NCBI GenBank assembly: GCA_015075365.1
Contig: JABTUN010000004.1
Coordinates: 496,001 to 560,000, forward strand
DNA length: 64,000 bases
Direction of reading: 5' to 3'
Source: Verrucomicrobiaceae bacterium
GTDB lineage: Bacteria > Verrucomicrobiota > Verrucomicrobiia > Verrucomicrobiales > Verrucomicrobiaceae
Shown: positions 26,770 through 33,699 of the stretch, in pieces
How positions within the stretch are numbered: position 1 is the first letter of the stretch
How the letters are laid out: each line of letters starts with the position of its first letter
Translations under genes and position numbers: made by a program
Notes under the pieces: model-generated
Told to the model about the DNA's origin: nothing
What the model saw: the letters and a program-made list of their open reading frames with translations, nothing else
Databases searched by the model: none

Positions 26770-26982
26770 ATGTCCTTCGATCCTTCCAGCATCCAGCTCC
26801 CGCCACCGGGGGCCAAGCTGCGCCTCCCGCCGCCCAACCGGCGTGAGTTGAGCTACGAGGAGAAGTATCAGCAAGTGCGCCAACACCTGCGCGATGATGA
26901 GGATGGGGCGATGTCTGTGCAAATGAAGGCCCAAGTGCATGCTCACGAGACTCAGCCAGCGCGACTTTGCCAGGTTGCTTGA
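26770..26982 (+). CDS. Small Pro/Gln-rich protein, unknown
   Basis: A 70-residue protein beginning MSFDPSSIQLPPPG, rich in Pro at the N-terminus and in charged residues and Gln later, with no recognised domain. It starts 44 bases after the ggt stop and overlaps the next gene by 44 bases in another frame, suggesting a coupled two-gene unit with the kinase-like protein. The frame and ATG are clean, but there is no independent evidence of coding, so confidence is moderate. Confidence 0.5.
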   Translation: MSFDPSSIQLPPPGAKLRLPPPNRRELSYEEKYQQVRQHLRDDEDGAMSVQMKAQVHAHETQPARLCQVA

Positions 26983-27619
26983 TGGTCCGGCCGTAGATCG
27001 TGAGATTGACCGTTTGTCTCGCAAACGCGGAGGTTGGCTTGATGTGGCGCAGATTCTCAGCCGTCGCATCAATGGCACGGTGGATTGGGAGCCGCTCGGC
27101 CCAGCCGGGGCACGCTACTCGGTGATCGGAAGCAGAGGCGAAGCGGTCTTGTTCGATGATCGCATGGACGAAAGCCGCATCATCAAGCTGCGAGGCCGCG
27201 AGGAGAATGGTTACGGCACGGCGGGCTTCGGCTGCATCCTCGTGCGCAACGAACGCGGCATGATCGAATATGGTCCGGGTTCCATGTCGCAGGCTTTGGA
27301 ACGAGAAAGGCTGAGCTGGGAGGTTCTTGGTTTTGGCTGCGAGCTGGAGGCTATGATCGGTGACAATGCCGGCATGCTTCTGGCGCAGCGATTCATCGCC
27401 GGAACAGCGCCGACGGACCGTGAAATCCGTGCGTGGATGATCGCTCATGGCTGGGAGCCGCTGCACATGCGCCGTGATGTGTCCGTGACGTTGCGTGATC
27501 ACGCCTGGCAGCGGGATGGCATCGGTGCCTTTGATGCCAACGAGACCAATTTCATCCGCAGCGATGCGGACGGAGAACTCTATCCCATCGACCTCATTGT
27601 GTGGCCGATGCCGGCTTAG
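26939..27619 (+). CDS. Kinase-like protein resembling the kinase domain of phage polyvalent proteins
   Basis: A 226-residue protein. By eye it resembles the small serine/threonine/tyrosine kinase-like domain described in phage and plasmid polyvalent proteins. An ARYSVIGSRGEAVLFDD loop, RIIKLRG with a candidate ATP-binding Lys, a FIAGTAPTDREI segment, and an Asp...Asn pair in DGIGAFDANETNFI near residue 180 recall the catalytic loop, followed by PIDLIVWP. Standing alone it may act on DNA-transfer or phage functions, but activity is unproven. It lies beside a palindrome and an IS630 element, so the locus may be accessory. Confidence 0.6.
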   Translation: MLTRLSQRDFARLLDGPAVDREIDRLSRKRGGWLDVAQILSRRINGTVDWEPLGPAGARYSVIGSRGEAVLFDDRMDESRIIKLRGREENGYGTAGFGCILVRNERGMIEYGPGSMSQALERERLSWEVLGFGCELEAMIGDNAGMLLAQRFIAGTAPTDREIRAWMIAHGWEPLHMRRDVSVTLRDHAWQRDGIGAFDANETNFIRSDADGELYPIDLIVWPMPA

Positions 27620-27683
27620 ACTGGCTCTCAAAATGTTTGACAGATTGAATCCCAGTGTGCGCTTGGGGCCGTGCGCAGCCGCA

Positions 27684-27743
27684 AGGCTGTAGCCGGGGGC
27701 ACTGACCCCGGACCGCCCGGCTCAATGCGCCGGGCTACAGCTT
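27684..27743. repeat. Palindromic element: two hairpins on one outer stem
   Basis: The outer stem GCTGTAGCC (27686-27694) pairs with GGCTACAGC (27733-27741). Inside are hairpins CCGGGG/CCCCGG (27693-27698, 27706-27711) and GCCCGGC/GCCGGGC (27715-27721, 27729-27735). It shares its layout with the elements at 15937 and 38103 and lies 42 bp from the IS630 end. Confidence 0.75.
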
Positions 27744-27792
27744 GAGCGCCCGCTCAAGGTGACATTCTTTTCGAGAGGCGGTCTAGAGCATT

Positions 27793-28395
27793 TTAAATAA
27801 TACTATAACCGCAAGAGGCAAAATAACCCGCTGCGTCCTTGGCTGTGATTTTTGAGAACGCTTCGCCGATGGCCTGGTCGAGTTCCTCAGGGGTGCGCGC
27901 CTCGGCGCTGCGTAACGAGGCTTTGATCTTGCTCCACATTTTCTCAATCGGATTGAGGTCCGGCGAGTAGGCCGGCAGGAATCTCACTTCGGCTCCCATC
28001 GCTTCGACCAAGGCGGCCACTTGCGGGCTTTTGTGCACAGCGAGGTTGTCCATCACCACGATGTCACCTCTGCGAAGCGTGGGGCAGAGCACCTCGCTGA
28101 GGTAGGTCACGAAGGCTGCCGTGTCGGCCGCTCCTGGCAGGTGCATGCAGGCGGTGGTGCCATCAAGCCGGATGGAGGAGATCATCGTCGTGCTCTGCCA
28201 GCGTCCGCAGGGCGCTGCGGCGTGCAGTCGCTTGCCTCGTGGTGCCCGCCCTCGCAGCCGGGTCATGTTGGTTTTGGCTCCACTCTCGTCGAGGAACACC
28301 AGCCGCCAGGGCTCTAGCCCGCCTTGCTTGCGCTTCCACCGCCGCCGCGCTTTGGCGACGTCTTCGCGGTCTTGCTCGGCGGCGCGGAGCGTCTT
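27793..28395 (-). CDS. IS630 transposase, DDE catalytic frame (orfB)
   Basis: The catalytic half, read in the -1 frame after the A7 slip. The DDE_3 triad is visible: Asp in LVFLDESGAKT, Asp in VVMDNLAVHKS and Glu in SPDLNPIEKMW. The standalone ATG-started piece begins at 28299 (MFLDESG) and would lack the linker, so the fused product 28730 to 27793 is the likely active enzyme. The stop lies a few bases inside the left inverted repeat. Confidence 0.88.
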   Translation of the reverse strand, partial: KTLRAAEQDREDVAKARRRWKRKQGGLEPWRLVFLDESGAKTNMTRLRGRAPRGKRLHAAAPCGRWQSTTMISSIRLDGTTACMHLPGAADTAAFVTYLSEVLCPTLRRGDIVVMDNLAVHKSPQVAALVEAMGAEVRFLPAYSPDLNPIEKMWSKIKASLRSAEARTPEELDQAIGEAFSKITAKDAAGYFASCGYSII

Positions 28396-28730
28396 TTTTT
28401 ATATGTCAGCCCCATGTCCACGAGCACATAGTGGATCGCGGGAAGCGTGCACTCCAGCCCAAGGACGTCGCGCAGTTCGGCCAAGGTCATGTCAGGCTTG
28501 CGCTGGAGGTGTTTGCGAATCGCGATGCGATGCTCGGCCACGATCTTCTTCTTGCGCCCGGCGAGGTGATGCCGGGGTTTGATGCAGCCGGTCTTGCGCC
28601 GCTGCTGGAGCAGCTTTTTGACCATGCCATAGGAGACACCAAAGCGCCGGGCGATCTGTTCCTGCGTGCCTTCACCGCGGTCGCAGGTGCTGATGATGCG
28701 TTGACGAAGATCGAGGGACAAGGTGGCCAT
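28314..28730 (-). CDS. IS630 transposase, N-terminal frame (orfA)
   Basis: The N-terminal half of the transposase, about 138 residues from MATLSLDLRQRII. It holds two HTH regions: EQIARRFGVSYGMVKKLL, and TLAELRDVLGLECTLPAIHYVL. At TYKK the frame meets seven A (28394-28400 on the plus strand). After it the zero frame gives a low-complexity tail, whereas a -1 shift gives the normal IS630 continuation KTLRAAEQDREDVAKARR. This is probably programmed frameshifting, as in other IS630 elements, rather than decay. Confidence 0.85.
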   Translation of the reverse strand: MATLSLDLRQRIISTCDRGEGTQEQIARRFGVSYGMVKKLLQQRRKTGCIKPRHHLAGRKKKIVAEHRIAIRKHLQRKPDMTLAELRDVLGLECTLPAIHYVLVDMGLTYKKRRSAPPSKTAKTSPKRGGGGSASKAG

Positions 28731-28783
28731 GCCTTCCTGTAACACCTCCCCGAGTTTATTCCACGCTTTTATTTAAAATGCTC

Positions 28784-28851
28784 TAGCCTGTATGCCGAAG
28801 TTCCACGGGGCAGGAATGCCCCGATTACGGGGAACTTCGCAATCCAGGCTA
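28784..28851. repeat. Palindrome spanning the regulator stop codon, next to the IS630 end
   Basis: Nested stems: TAGCCTG/CAGGCTA (28784-28790, 28845-28851) and CGAAGTTCC/GGAACTTCG (28796-28804, 28831-28839), with a central hairpin CGGGGCA/TGCCCCG. The last bases of the outer arm are the stop codon of the response regulator gene, and the first two are the TA target of IS630. It may terminate that operon. Confidence 0.7.
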
Positions 28852-30111
28852 ATCCTCCTTCAGCTTCCGCCGCAGAGTCGCGCGGTTCATTTGGAGGGCG
28901 GCGGCGAGGCGGGTGGGCTTGTGGTCGAAGCGTTGGAGGAGCGTTTCGAGCATGGCGGCCTCGACGGTTTCGAGCAGGTCGTCGTAGGCGGGCATGCTGT
29001 CGTCCTCGCCGGTGGTCTTTTGGTCGAGCCAGGCGGCCAGCGAGCGTTTCATGCTCTCTTCGAGATGATTGGAAGGCTGGCTGGCGGTGAGATGCGCGGG
29101 CAGGTGATGCGGCAGGATGGTGTTTCCACCGCAAACGGCCGCCGCATGGGCGAGCGCGGTATGCAGCTCGCGCACGTTGCCGGGCCATGCATGTGCTTTG
29201 AGGGCGGCGAGAGCCTCGGCGGAGAGCGCGAGATCGCCCGTGCGCGAGGCGGCGAGGGCGGGTATGTCTCCCGTGCGCTCGCGCAGCGGCGGGAGGATCA
29301 CGCGGAGCACGGCGAGGGCGTAAAACAAATCTTCGCGGAAGGTGCCGGCGGCCACTTTTTCGGCCAGATCCTGGCTGGAGGCGCTGAAGAGCCGGGCGCG
29401 GAGTTTTCCGGTGGTGAGACGATGCATGAGCGCGGCCTGGAGGGGCTTTGACCATGTGCTGATCTCGTCGAGGAAGAGCACGCCCTCGCCAGCTTGGGCG
29501 ATGGCGTCGTCGAGCGCGGCCTCGGCACGGTCTTCCGGCCATTCATCGGCACGGAAGGTGGTGAGCGGTTGGTCCGCCCGGGCGCTGTGACGATGGATGA
29601 CCTCGGCGGCGAGGCTTTTGCCGCTGCCGGGCGGGCCTTGCAGGAGCACGGGCGTATCGCAGCCGCTGGCCTGCGCGATGGCGGCAAAGGCTCGCTGCAT
29701 GGGCTCGGTGCTGCCGATCATCGTTGTCTCGCTCCGCGGCGCGGCTTTCACGGGTGCAAAGACCTCGCGGATGGTCCGCTGGATGGCGGCGAGGTCGAGG
29801 GGCTTCAGGAAATACTCGCGTGCGCCGAGGCGGCGGGCCTCCAGCGCGGTATCGAGCGTGCCGTGCGCGGTGATGATGATGACGGGCGGGGGCTTGGGGA
29901 GTTGCTGGATCTTCGCGAGCACCTTCAGCCCGCTGATGTCCGGCAGGCCCACATCGAGCAGGACGAGGGAAAAAGCCTGCGCGGCGAGCTTGTCGATGCC
30001 GCTTTGGCCGGAGGCGGCCACGACCGGTGTGGCATCGAGGCGACGCACCACCGTCGAGAGCGCGGCGGCGAGGGCGTATTCGTCTTCGATGATGAGGATG
30101 GAGTGGCTCAT
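28849..30111 (-). CDS. NtrC-type response regulator without the GAFTGA loop
   Basis: A 420-residue regulator. The receiver domain is residues 1-120, with phosphoacceptor Asp53 in LVLLDVGLPD and the conserved Lys in YFLKPLD. The AAA+ domain (about 130-340) has Walker A GPPGSGKS near 160, Walker B GVLFLDEI, an RLTTGKLRARLFSAS segment and the WPGNVREL motif. A Fis-type HTH closes the protein (TRLAAALQMNRATLRRKLK). The stretch between Walker A and Walker B, which should hold ELFGHEKGAFTGA, is shortened and reads FRADEWPEDRAEAALD, so the sigma-54 contact loop is missing. It overlaps the kinase gene by 4 bp. Confidence 0.88.
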   Translation of the reverse strand: MSHSILIIEDEYALAAALSTVVRRLDATPVVAASGQSGIDKLAAQAFSLVLLDVGLPDISGLKVLAKIQQLPKPPPVIIITAHGTLDTALEARRLGAREYFLKPLDLAAIQRTIREVFAPVKAAPRSETTMIGSTEPMQRAFAAIAQASGCDTPVLLQGPPGSGKSLAAEVIHRHSARADQPLTTFRADEWPEDRAEAALDDAIAQAGEGVLFLDEISTWSKPLQAALMHRLTTGKLRARLFSASSQDLAEKVAAGTFREDLFYALAVLRVILPPLRERTGDIPALAASRTGDLALSAEALAALKAHAWPGNVRELHTALAHAAAVCGGNTILPHHLPAHLTASQPSNHLEESMKRSLAAWLDQKTTGEDDSMPAYDDLLETVEAAMLETLLQRFDHKPTRLAAALQMNRATLRRKLKED

Positions 30112-31196
30112 GAGCAGGGAGGGAGCGACACGCGCACCACCGCGCCGCTCTTGGGATCATTTTGCAGCGAAAGACGACCACCGTGCGCCTCGATGATGCT
30201 GGCGACGATGTTCAGGCCCACGCCCATGCCGCCCTCTTTTTCGGTGTAAAAGAGCTCCGTGCCGCGGGCGAGCGCTGCGTCGCTGAAACCGGGACCGGAG
30301 TCGGCAAACGTGAGCGTGAGGCTGTCCGCGTGCTTTTCGCAACCGACGCGGAGTTTGCCGCCGCGTGGCATGGCCTGGATGGCATTGATGAGGAGATTGC
30401 GAATGGCTTGCGCGAGGCGCTGGGAATCGCCTTGGGTCCAAAGCGGGGCTTCGAGGTCGGTTTCGATGTCAACCCCGGAATGCCGGGCTTGAGCTTCGAG
30501 ACTGGTGATGACGTTTTGCACCGTTTCGGCCACATCGAGCCGCGAAAGCCTCGGCGGCACGGGATTGGCGAGGTGCAGCCACTGGTTCACGAGGCCGGAA
30601 ATGACCTCCGATTCGCTTTGGATAAGCTGCACGGCCTTGCTGTCCTCGGCATCCGCGGGCGTGATGATCTGGGCGTGGAGCTGGATGGAGGCCAGCGGGT
30701 TCTTGATGTCGTGCGCGAGGCTGGTGGCCACACGCCCGAGCATGGCCAGACGCTCGGTTTGCGCCCGCTTTGAGCGTTCACGGGCCAGCAACCAGCCGAC
30801 GATGGCGGCCACGAGCCAGAAGGCGAGGAAGGCATTCCGCGTGGCCGCATCCCGCAGCGAGAGCTGGGAGGCGACGGGCGGCCGCGTGAAGATCATGTCG
30901 TTCTTTTCATCGAGCCGGATGACGAGCGTGTCATCGCTGGTGGCGATGCCTTGGCCGGCTTCTGTGAACTCAATCCGCATGCCGAGGAGCTGCGCGAGAT
31001 CGCCGGCGAGTTTTTCACTGCGCGGGAGGTTCATGCGGCGCACAAACTCCGCATCGGCCTGCGCCAGCGCTTGAAACAGCCTGCCGGACTCCTCCCGCTC
31101 CCGCTGCCGCAGCCACGCGAGCAGCAGCAGCGACCCCGCGATGACAAACGCGAGGTAACCGAGGCCAAAACGCCAGGATTTGGGCAGGAAAGACAC
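30108..31196 (-). CDS. Membrane sensor histidine kinase
   Basis: A 362-residue kinase with a transmembrane segment at about 10-28, a periplasmic sensor region, and a second transmembrane segment near 120-140. A HisKA domain has the H-box LAHDIKNPLASIQ (His near 161), and the HATPase domain shows NLLINAIQAMPRGG (N-box), DSGPGFS (G1) and GGMGVGLNIV (G2). It is the partner of the downstream response regulator, with a 4-bp ATGA overlap. The signal is unknown; the periplasmic loop of about 90 residues is its likely sensor. Confidence 0.9.
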   Translation of the reverse strand: MSFLPKSWRFGLGYLAFVIAGSLLLLAWLRQREREESGRLFQALAQADAEFVRRMNLPRSEKLAGDLAQLLGMRIEFTEAGQGIATSDDTLVIRLDEKNDMIFTRPPVASQLSLRDAATRNAFLAFWLVAAIVGWLLARERSKRAQTERLAMLGRVATSLAHDIKNPLASIQLHAQIITPADAEDSKAVQLIQSESEVISGLVNQWLHLANPVPPRLSRLDVAETVQNVITSLEAQARHSGVDIETDLEAPLWTQGDSQRLAQAIRNLLINAIQAMPRGGKLRVGCEKHADSLTLTFADSGPGFSDAALARGTELFYTEKEGGMGVGLNIVASIIEAHGGRLSLQNDPKSGAVVRVSLPPCS

Positions 31197-31243
31197 GCTG
31201 CCGAGTGTAGGCGCATTCGCCAGAATGCGAGGCCCGTTTCACC

Positions 31244-32482
31244 TCAACTCAGCGCCAGCCGCAACGCATCCACCATCCGCAGCAGTTCCTCCGCCGTGAC
31301 GCACAGCGGCGGCATGAGCACGAGCGTGTTTTGGATGGGCCGCGTGAGCAGCCCGTGCTGCCGCGCGGCGAGACAAACGGCCGCGCCCGTGCCCGCGGGG
31401 CCTTCCACGTCGATTCCAGCAATCAGGCCGAGTTGACGTGTCGCGACGACTCGCGGCTGTTTTCCCAATTCGGCGAGCAATTCGGCCAAAAAGGCGATTT
31501 TGGGCTGCAGGTGCTCCAAGACGGCTTCTTCGCGAAAAACACGCAGACTGGCCAAAGCCGCTGCGCAGCCGAGCTGGTTCGCGGTGTAGCTGTGGCCGTA
31601 GTAGAAGGTGTTTTCGGGGCCGTGGAAGCCTTCGAAGACGCGTTTCGTCGTCAAAGTGGCTGCGAGCGGCAGGTAACCGCTGGTGAGGCCTTTCGCCAGG
31701 CACAGAAAATCCGGCACCACGTCCTCATGCTGGCACGCGAACATCTTTCCCGTGCGTCCAAAGCCCGTCATGACCTCGTCGAGGATGAGAAAAACGTCCT
31801 TTTGGCCGCACCACGCGTTCAGCTCGCGCAGCATGCCCGTGGGCCACAGGCGCATGTTGGCAACGCCTTGGATCAGCGGCTCGATGATGACGGCGGCGAG
31901 GCGCTCGGGTGACAGCTCGCGGAGTTCGTCGAGGCTTTGAACACGCACCACGCGATAGCCAAACTGGTTCGCGCTGCCTTTGAAGGTCGGAATGCCGCCG
32001 AGGCTCGCTGCACCGAGAGTGTCGCCGTGATAAGCGCGATCAAACGCGACGATAGTGTCGCGTTCTGGCTGTCCGTTCTGCCGCCAAAACTGCAAAGCCA
32101 TGCGCACCGCGCACTCGATGGCCGTGGAGCCGTCGTCAGAGAAAAACACGCGCTCCATCTTCCCGCCCGGCAGCAGATCGACGAGCTCCTTCGCAAGCAA
32201 GGCCGCGGTTGAATGCGAAAAGCCGAGAAACGACGTGTGAGCCACCTTCCCAAGCTGCTCGATGATCGCCGCGTTGATCACTGGATGATTGTGCCCGTGA
32301 ATGTTCGTCCAGATCGAGGCATTCCCGTCCAGATACTCGCGCCCATGCTGATCCCGCAGCGCACAACCGCTCGCGCTTTCAATCATCACCGGCTCATGCC
32401 CCTCCGCCGTCCACGCCTGCATCGGCGTGAAGGGATGCCACGAGTGGCGTTTTTCGAGTTCAGCGAGAGCGGCGGGCGGCAT
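31244..32482 (-). CDS. bioA: Adenosylmethionine--8-amino-7-oxononanoate aminotransferase
   Basis: A 412-residue class III PLP aminotransferase that makes 7,8-diaminononanoate in biotin synthesis. The N-terminal HSWHPFTPMQ and ASIWTNIHGHNHP segments are the BioA signature that distinguishes it from other class III enzymes. It also has FFSDDGSTAIE, AYHGDTLGA, LILDEVMTGFGRTG and the PLP Lys in CLAKGLTSGYLP (near 263). No other bio gene is in the window. The upstream export-type gene ends 1 bp before this start, so the two may share a transcript without functional link. Confidence 0.93.
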   Translation of the reverse strand: MPPAALAELEKRHSWHPFTPMQAWTAEGHEPVMIESASGCALRDQHGREYLDGNASIWTNIHGHNHPVINAAIIEQLGKVAHTSFLGFSHSTAALLAKELVDLLPGGKMERVFFSDDGSTAIECAVRMALQFWRQNGQPERDTIVAFDRAYHGDTLGAASLGGIPTFKGSANQFGYRVVRVQSLDELRELSPERLAAVIIEPLIQGVANMRLWPTGMLRELNAWCGQKDVFLILDEVMTGFGRTGKMFACQHEDVVPDFLCLAKGLTSGYLPLAATLTTKRVFEGFHGPENTFYYGHSYTANQLGCAAALASLRVFREEAVLEHLQPKIAFLAELLAELGKQPRVVATRQLGLIAGIDVEGPAGTGAAVCLAARQHGLLTRPIQNTLVLMPPLCVTAEELLRMVDALRLALS

Positions 32483-32483
32483 T

Positions 32484-33074
32484 TTACTCGACGATCATGA
32501 CGTCGTTGGGCCGAAGCACGAGATCATACTCTGACTTTTTCTCGACAAGGATGGCGCGTGTGTTCACCACGATGGTTTTCTCGCCTTGAGGAGTGCTGCG
32601 CACGATTCTGATCTTCGGAACCGTGTTTCCAGATTTGCGACCTCCGGCGCGGGCCAGTTGGGCGCTGACAGTTAAGTCCTTGCCGGGCGGAATATCATAT
32701 TTGCCATTGTTTGGAACGGATCCAAACACAGTCACACTAGGCGAGTCTGGAAAGCATATGATCCGATCTTTTACCGCGCTCTTATCATCAACCTTCACGA
32801 TGACAGTGACTTTGGGAAAGTGTGTCTTCTCAAGTCGCTGGCGTGCCTCATTGGCGAGTTCAGCACAGGTTTTGTCAGCCGCTCTCATCAAGCCAATATA
32901 TGGCATCTGGATCTCCCCGGTCACTGCGACTCGCTGCTGAACTGCATCCCTTTTGTCTTCAAGAACCTGAATGCTGATGATGTAGCCGGTCTGGATCCGG
33001 TCCGGGGGCGTGACGTCGTCCTTGGCGCACAACGTAGCACAGCAAAGCAAGCAAAGGATGAACGGTGTTCTCAT
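32484..33074 (-). CDS. Secreted polysaccharide-export-like protein (Wza-type fold)
   Basis: A 196-residue exported protein with a signal peptide at 1-17 (ending TLCA). A Poly_export-like domain (QTGYIISIQVLEDKRDAVQQ, GEIQMPYIGLMRAADKTCAE, TVIVKV) is followed by one SLBB-like segment (VTVFGSVPNNGKYDIPPGK, TVSAQLARAGG). The last residues LRPNDVMIVE are the usual end of Wza-like proteins. It is much shorter than Wza, lacks the outer-membrane helix region and has no capsule genes nearby. It stands alone upstream of bioA, so its role is unclear. Confidence 0.75.
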   Translation of the reverse strand: MRTPFILCLLCCATLCAKDDVTPPDRIQTGYIISIQVLEDKRDAVQQRVAVTGEIQMPYIGLMRAADKTCAELANEARQRLEKTHFPKVTVIVKVDDKSAVKDRIICFPDSPSVTVFGSVPNNGKYDIPPGKDLTVSAQLARAGGRKSGNTVPKIRIVRSTPQGEKTIVVNTRAILVEKKSEYDLVLRPNDVMIVE

Positions 33075-33125
33075 GCTCCATGTTACGCCGTGCTCAGGCT
33101 ACCTGGCAAGAGTTGTTCCGAACCA

Positions 33126-33213
33126 CCCACGACCCGCCGACAGCAATCACCGTGTTCAAACCGAGCGCCCAGATGCCGGGGTGGATGCCGCTGGTTTTCA
33201 ACGTGACCATGAA
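33126..33213 (-). pseudogene. Remnant of the 3' end of a sodium:solute symporter gene
   Basis: About 88 bp match 33717-33804, the end of the intact symporter gene, with about 10 differences by eye (near 89% identity). The minus-strand translation SLKTSGFHPGIWALALNTVI of the intact gene appears here as TLKTSGIHPGIWALGLNTVI. Flanking bases are unrelated. It is in the same orientation as the full gene and separated from it by the retropepsin gene. Confidence 0.85.
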
Positions 33214-33254
33214 ATCAGCCTTTCCAATTTCAATGTGATGGGCAAAATGCCATC

Positions 33255-33623
33255 ATGGGAACCTTCAACGTCGCCGTTCAAATCGCCAATGTCGTGGAGC
33301 GGGATCAATCGTTCACGATTCAGAAGATGCTGGTCGATACCGGCAGTGAATACACCTGGGTGCCTGAGCCGCTCCTGGAAAAGATCGGGGTGAGCAGAGA
33401 AAAGAAGGATTTGTCCTTCGTGATGGCGAACGGTCAGCAAATCACCCGCAGCGTAGGCTTTGCCATCGTGCGCGTCGACAAGGCATTCACCGTTGATGAA
33501 GTCGTTTTTGCCGAGAAAGGCGATCTCCTCCTGCTCGGAGCCCGCAGTTTGGAGGGGCTGAACCTCGTCGTGGACTCCCGTCAGAAAAAGCTCGTCGCAG
33601 CCGGTCCGCTACCAGCCGCTTGA
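33255..33623 (+). CDS. Retropepsin-like aspartic protease family protein
   Basis: A 122-residue single-domain protein. The catalytic motif is Asp28-Thr-Gly-Ser in KMLVDTGSEYTWVP. The flap-like VMANGQQITRSVGFAI segment follows, and the second hydrophobic-Gly motif is LLLLGARSLEGLNLVVD. Retropepsins act as dimers; bacterial stand-alone forms are poorly characterised. No signal peptide, so probably cytoplasmic. It is convergent with the symporter gene and lies between that gene and a remnant of its 3' end. Confidence 0.83.
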   Translation: MGTFNVAVQIANVVERDQSFTIQKMLVDTGSEYTWVPEPLLEKIGVSREKKDLSFVMANGQQITRSVGFAIVRVDKAFTVDEVVFAEKGDLLLLGARSLEGLNLVVDSRQKKLVAAGPLPAA

Positions 33624-33699
33624 ACGGCGGAGATGATTCAAATACTGCGTCCTCCGCCTCTCTGCCCCTCTGCGGCTGAATCGAGCGTTCCAAGGCATC

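Larger units (their letters stand above)
27786..28783 (-). mobile_element. IS630-family insertion sequence, apparently complete
   Basis: A 998-bp element bounded by perfect terminal inverted repeats of at least 15 bp (GAGCATTTTAAATAA at 27786-27800 and its complement at 28769-28783). TA dinucleotides flank it on both sides (27784-27785, 28784-28785), the target duplication used by the Tc1/mariner-IS630 group. It carries a DDE transposase in two overlapping frames joined by a run of seven A. Intact ends and motifs suggest recent insertion. Confidence 0.92.
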
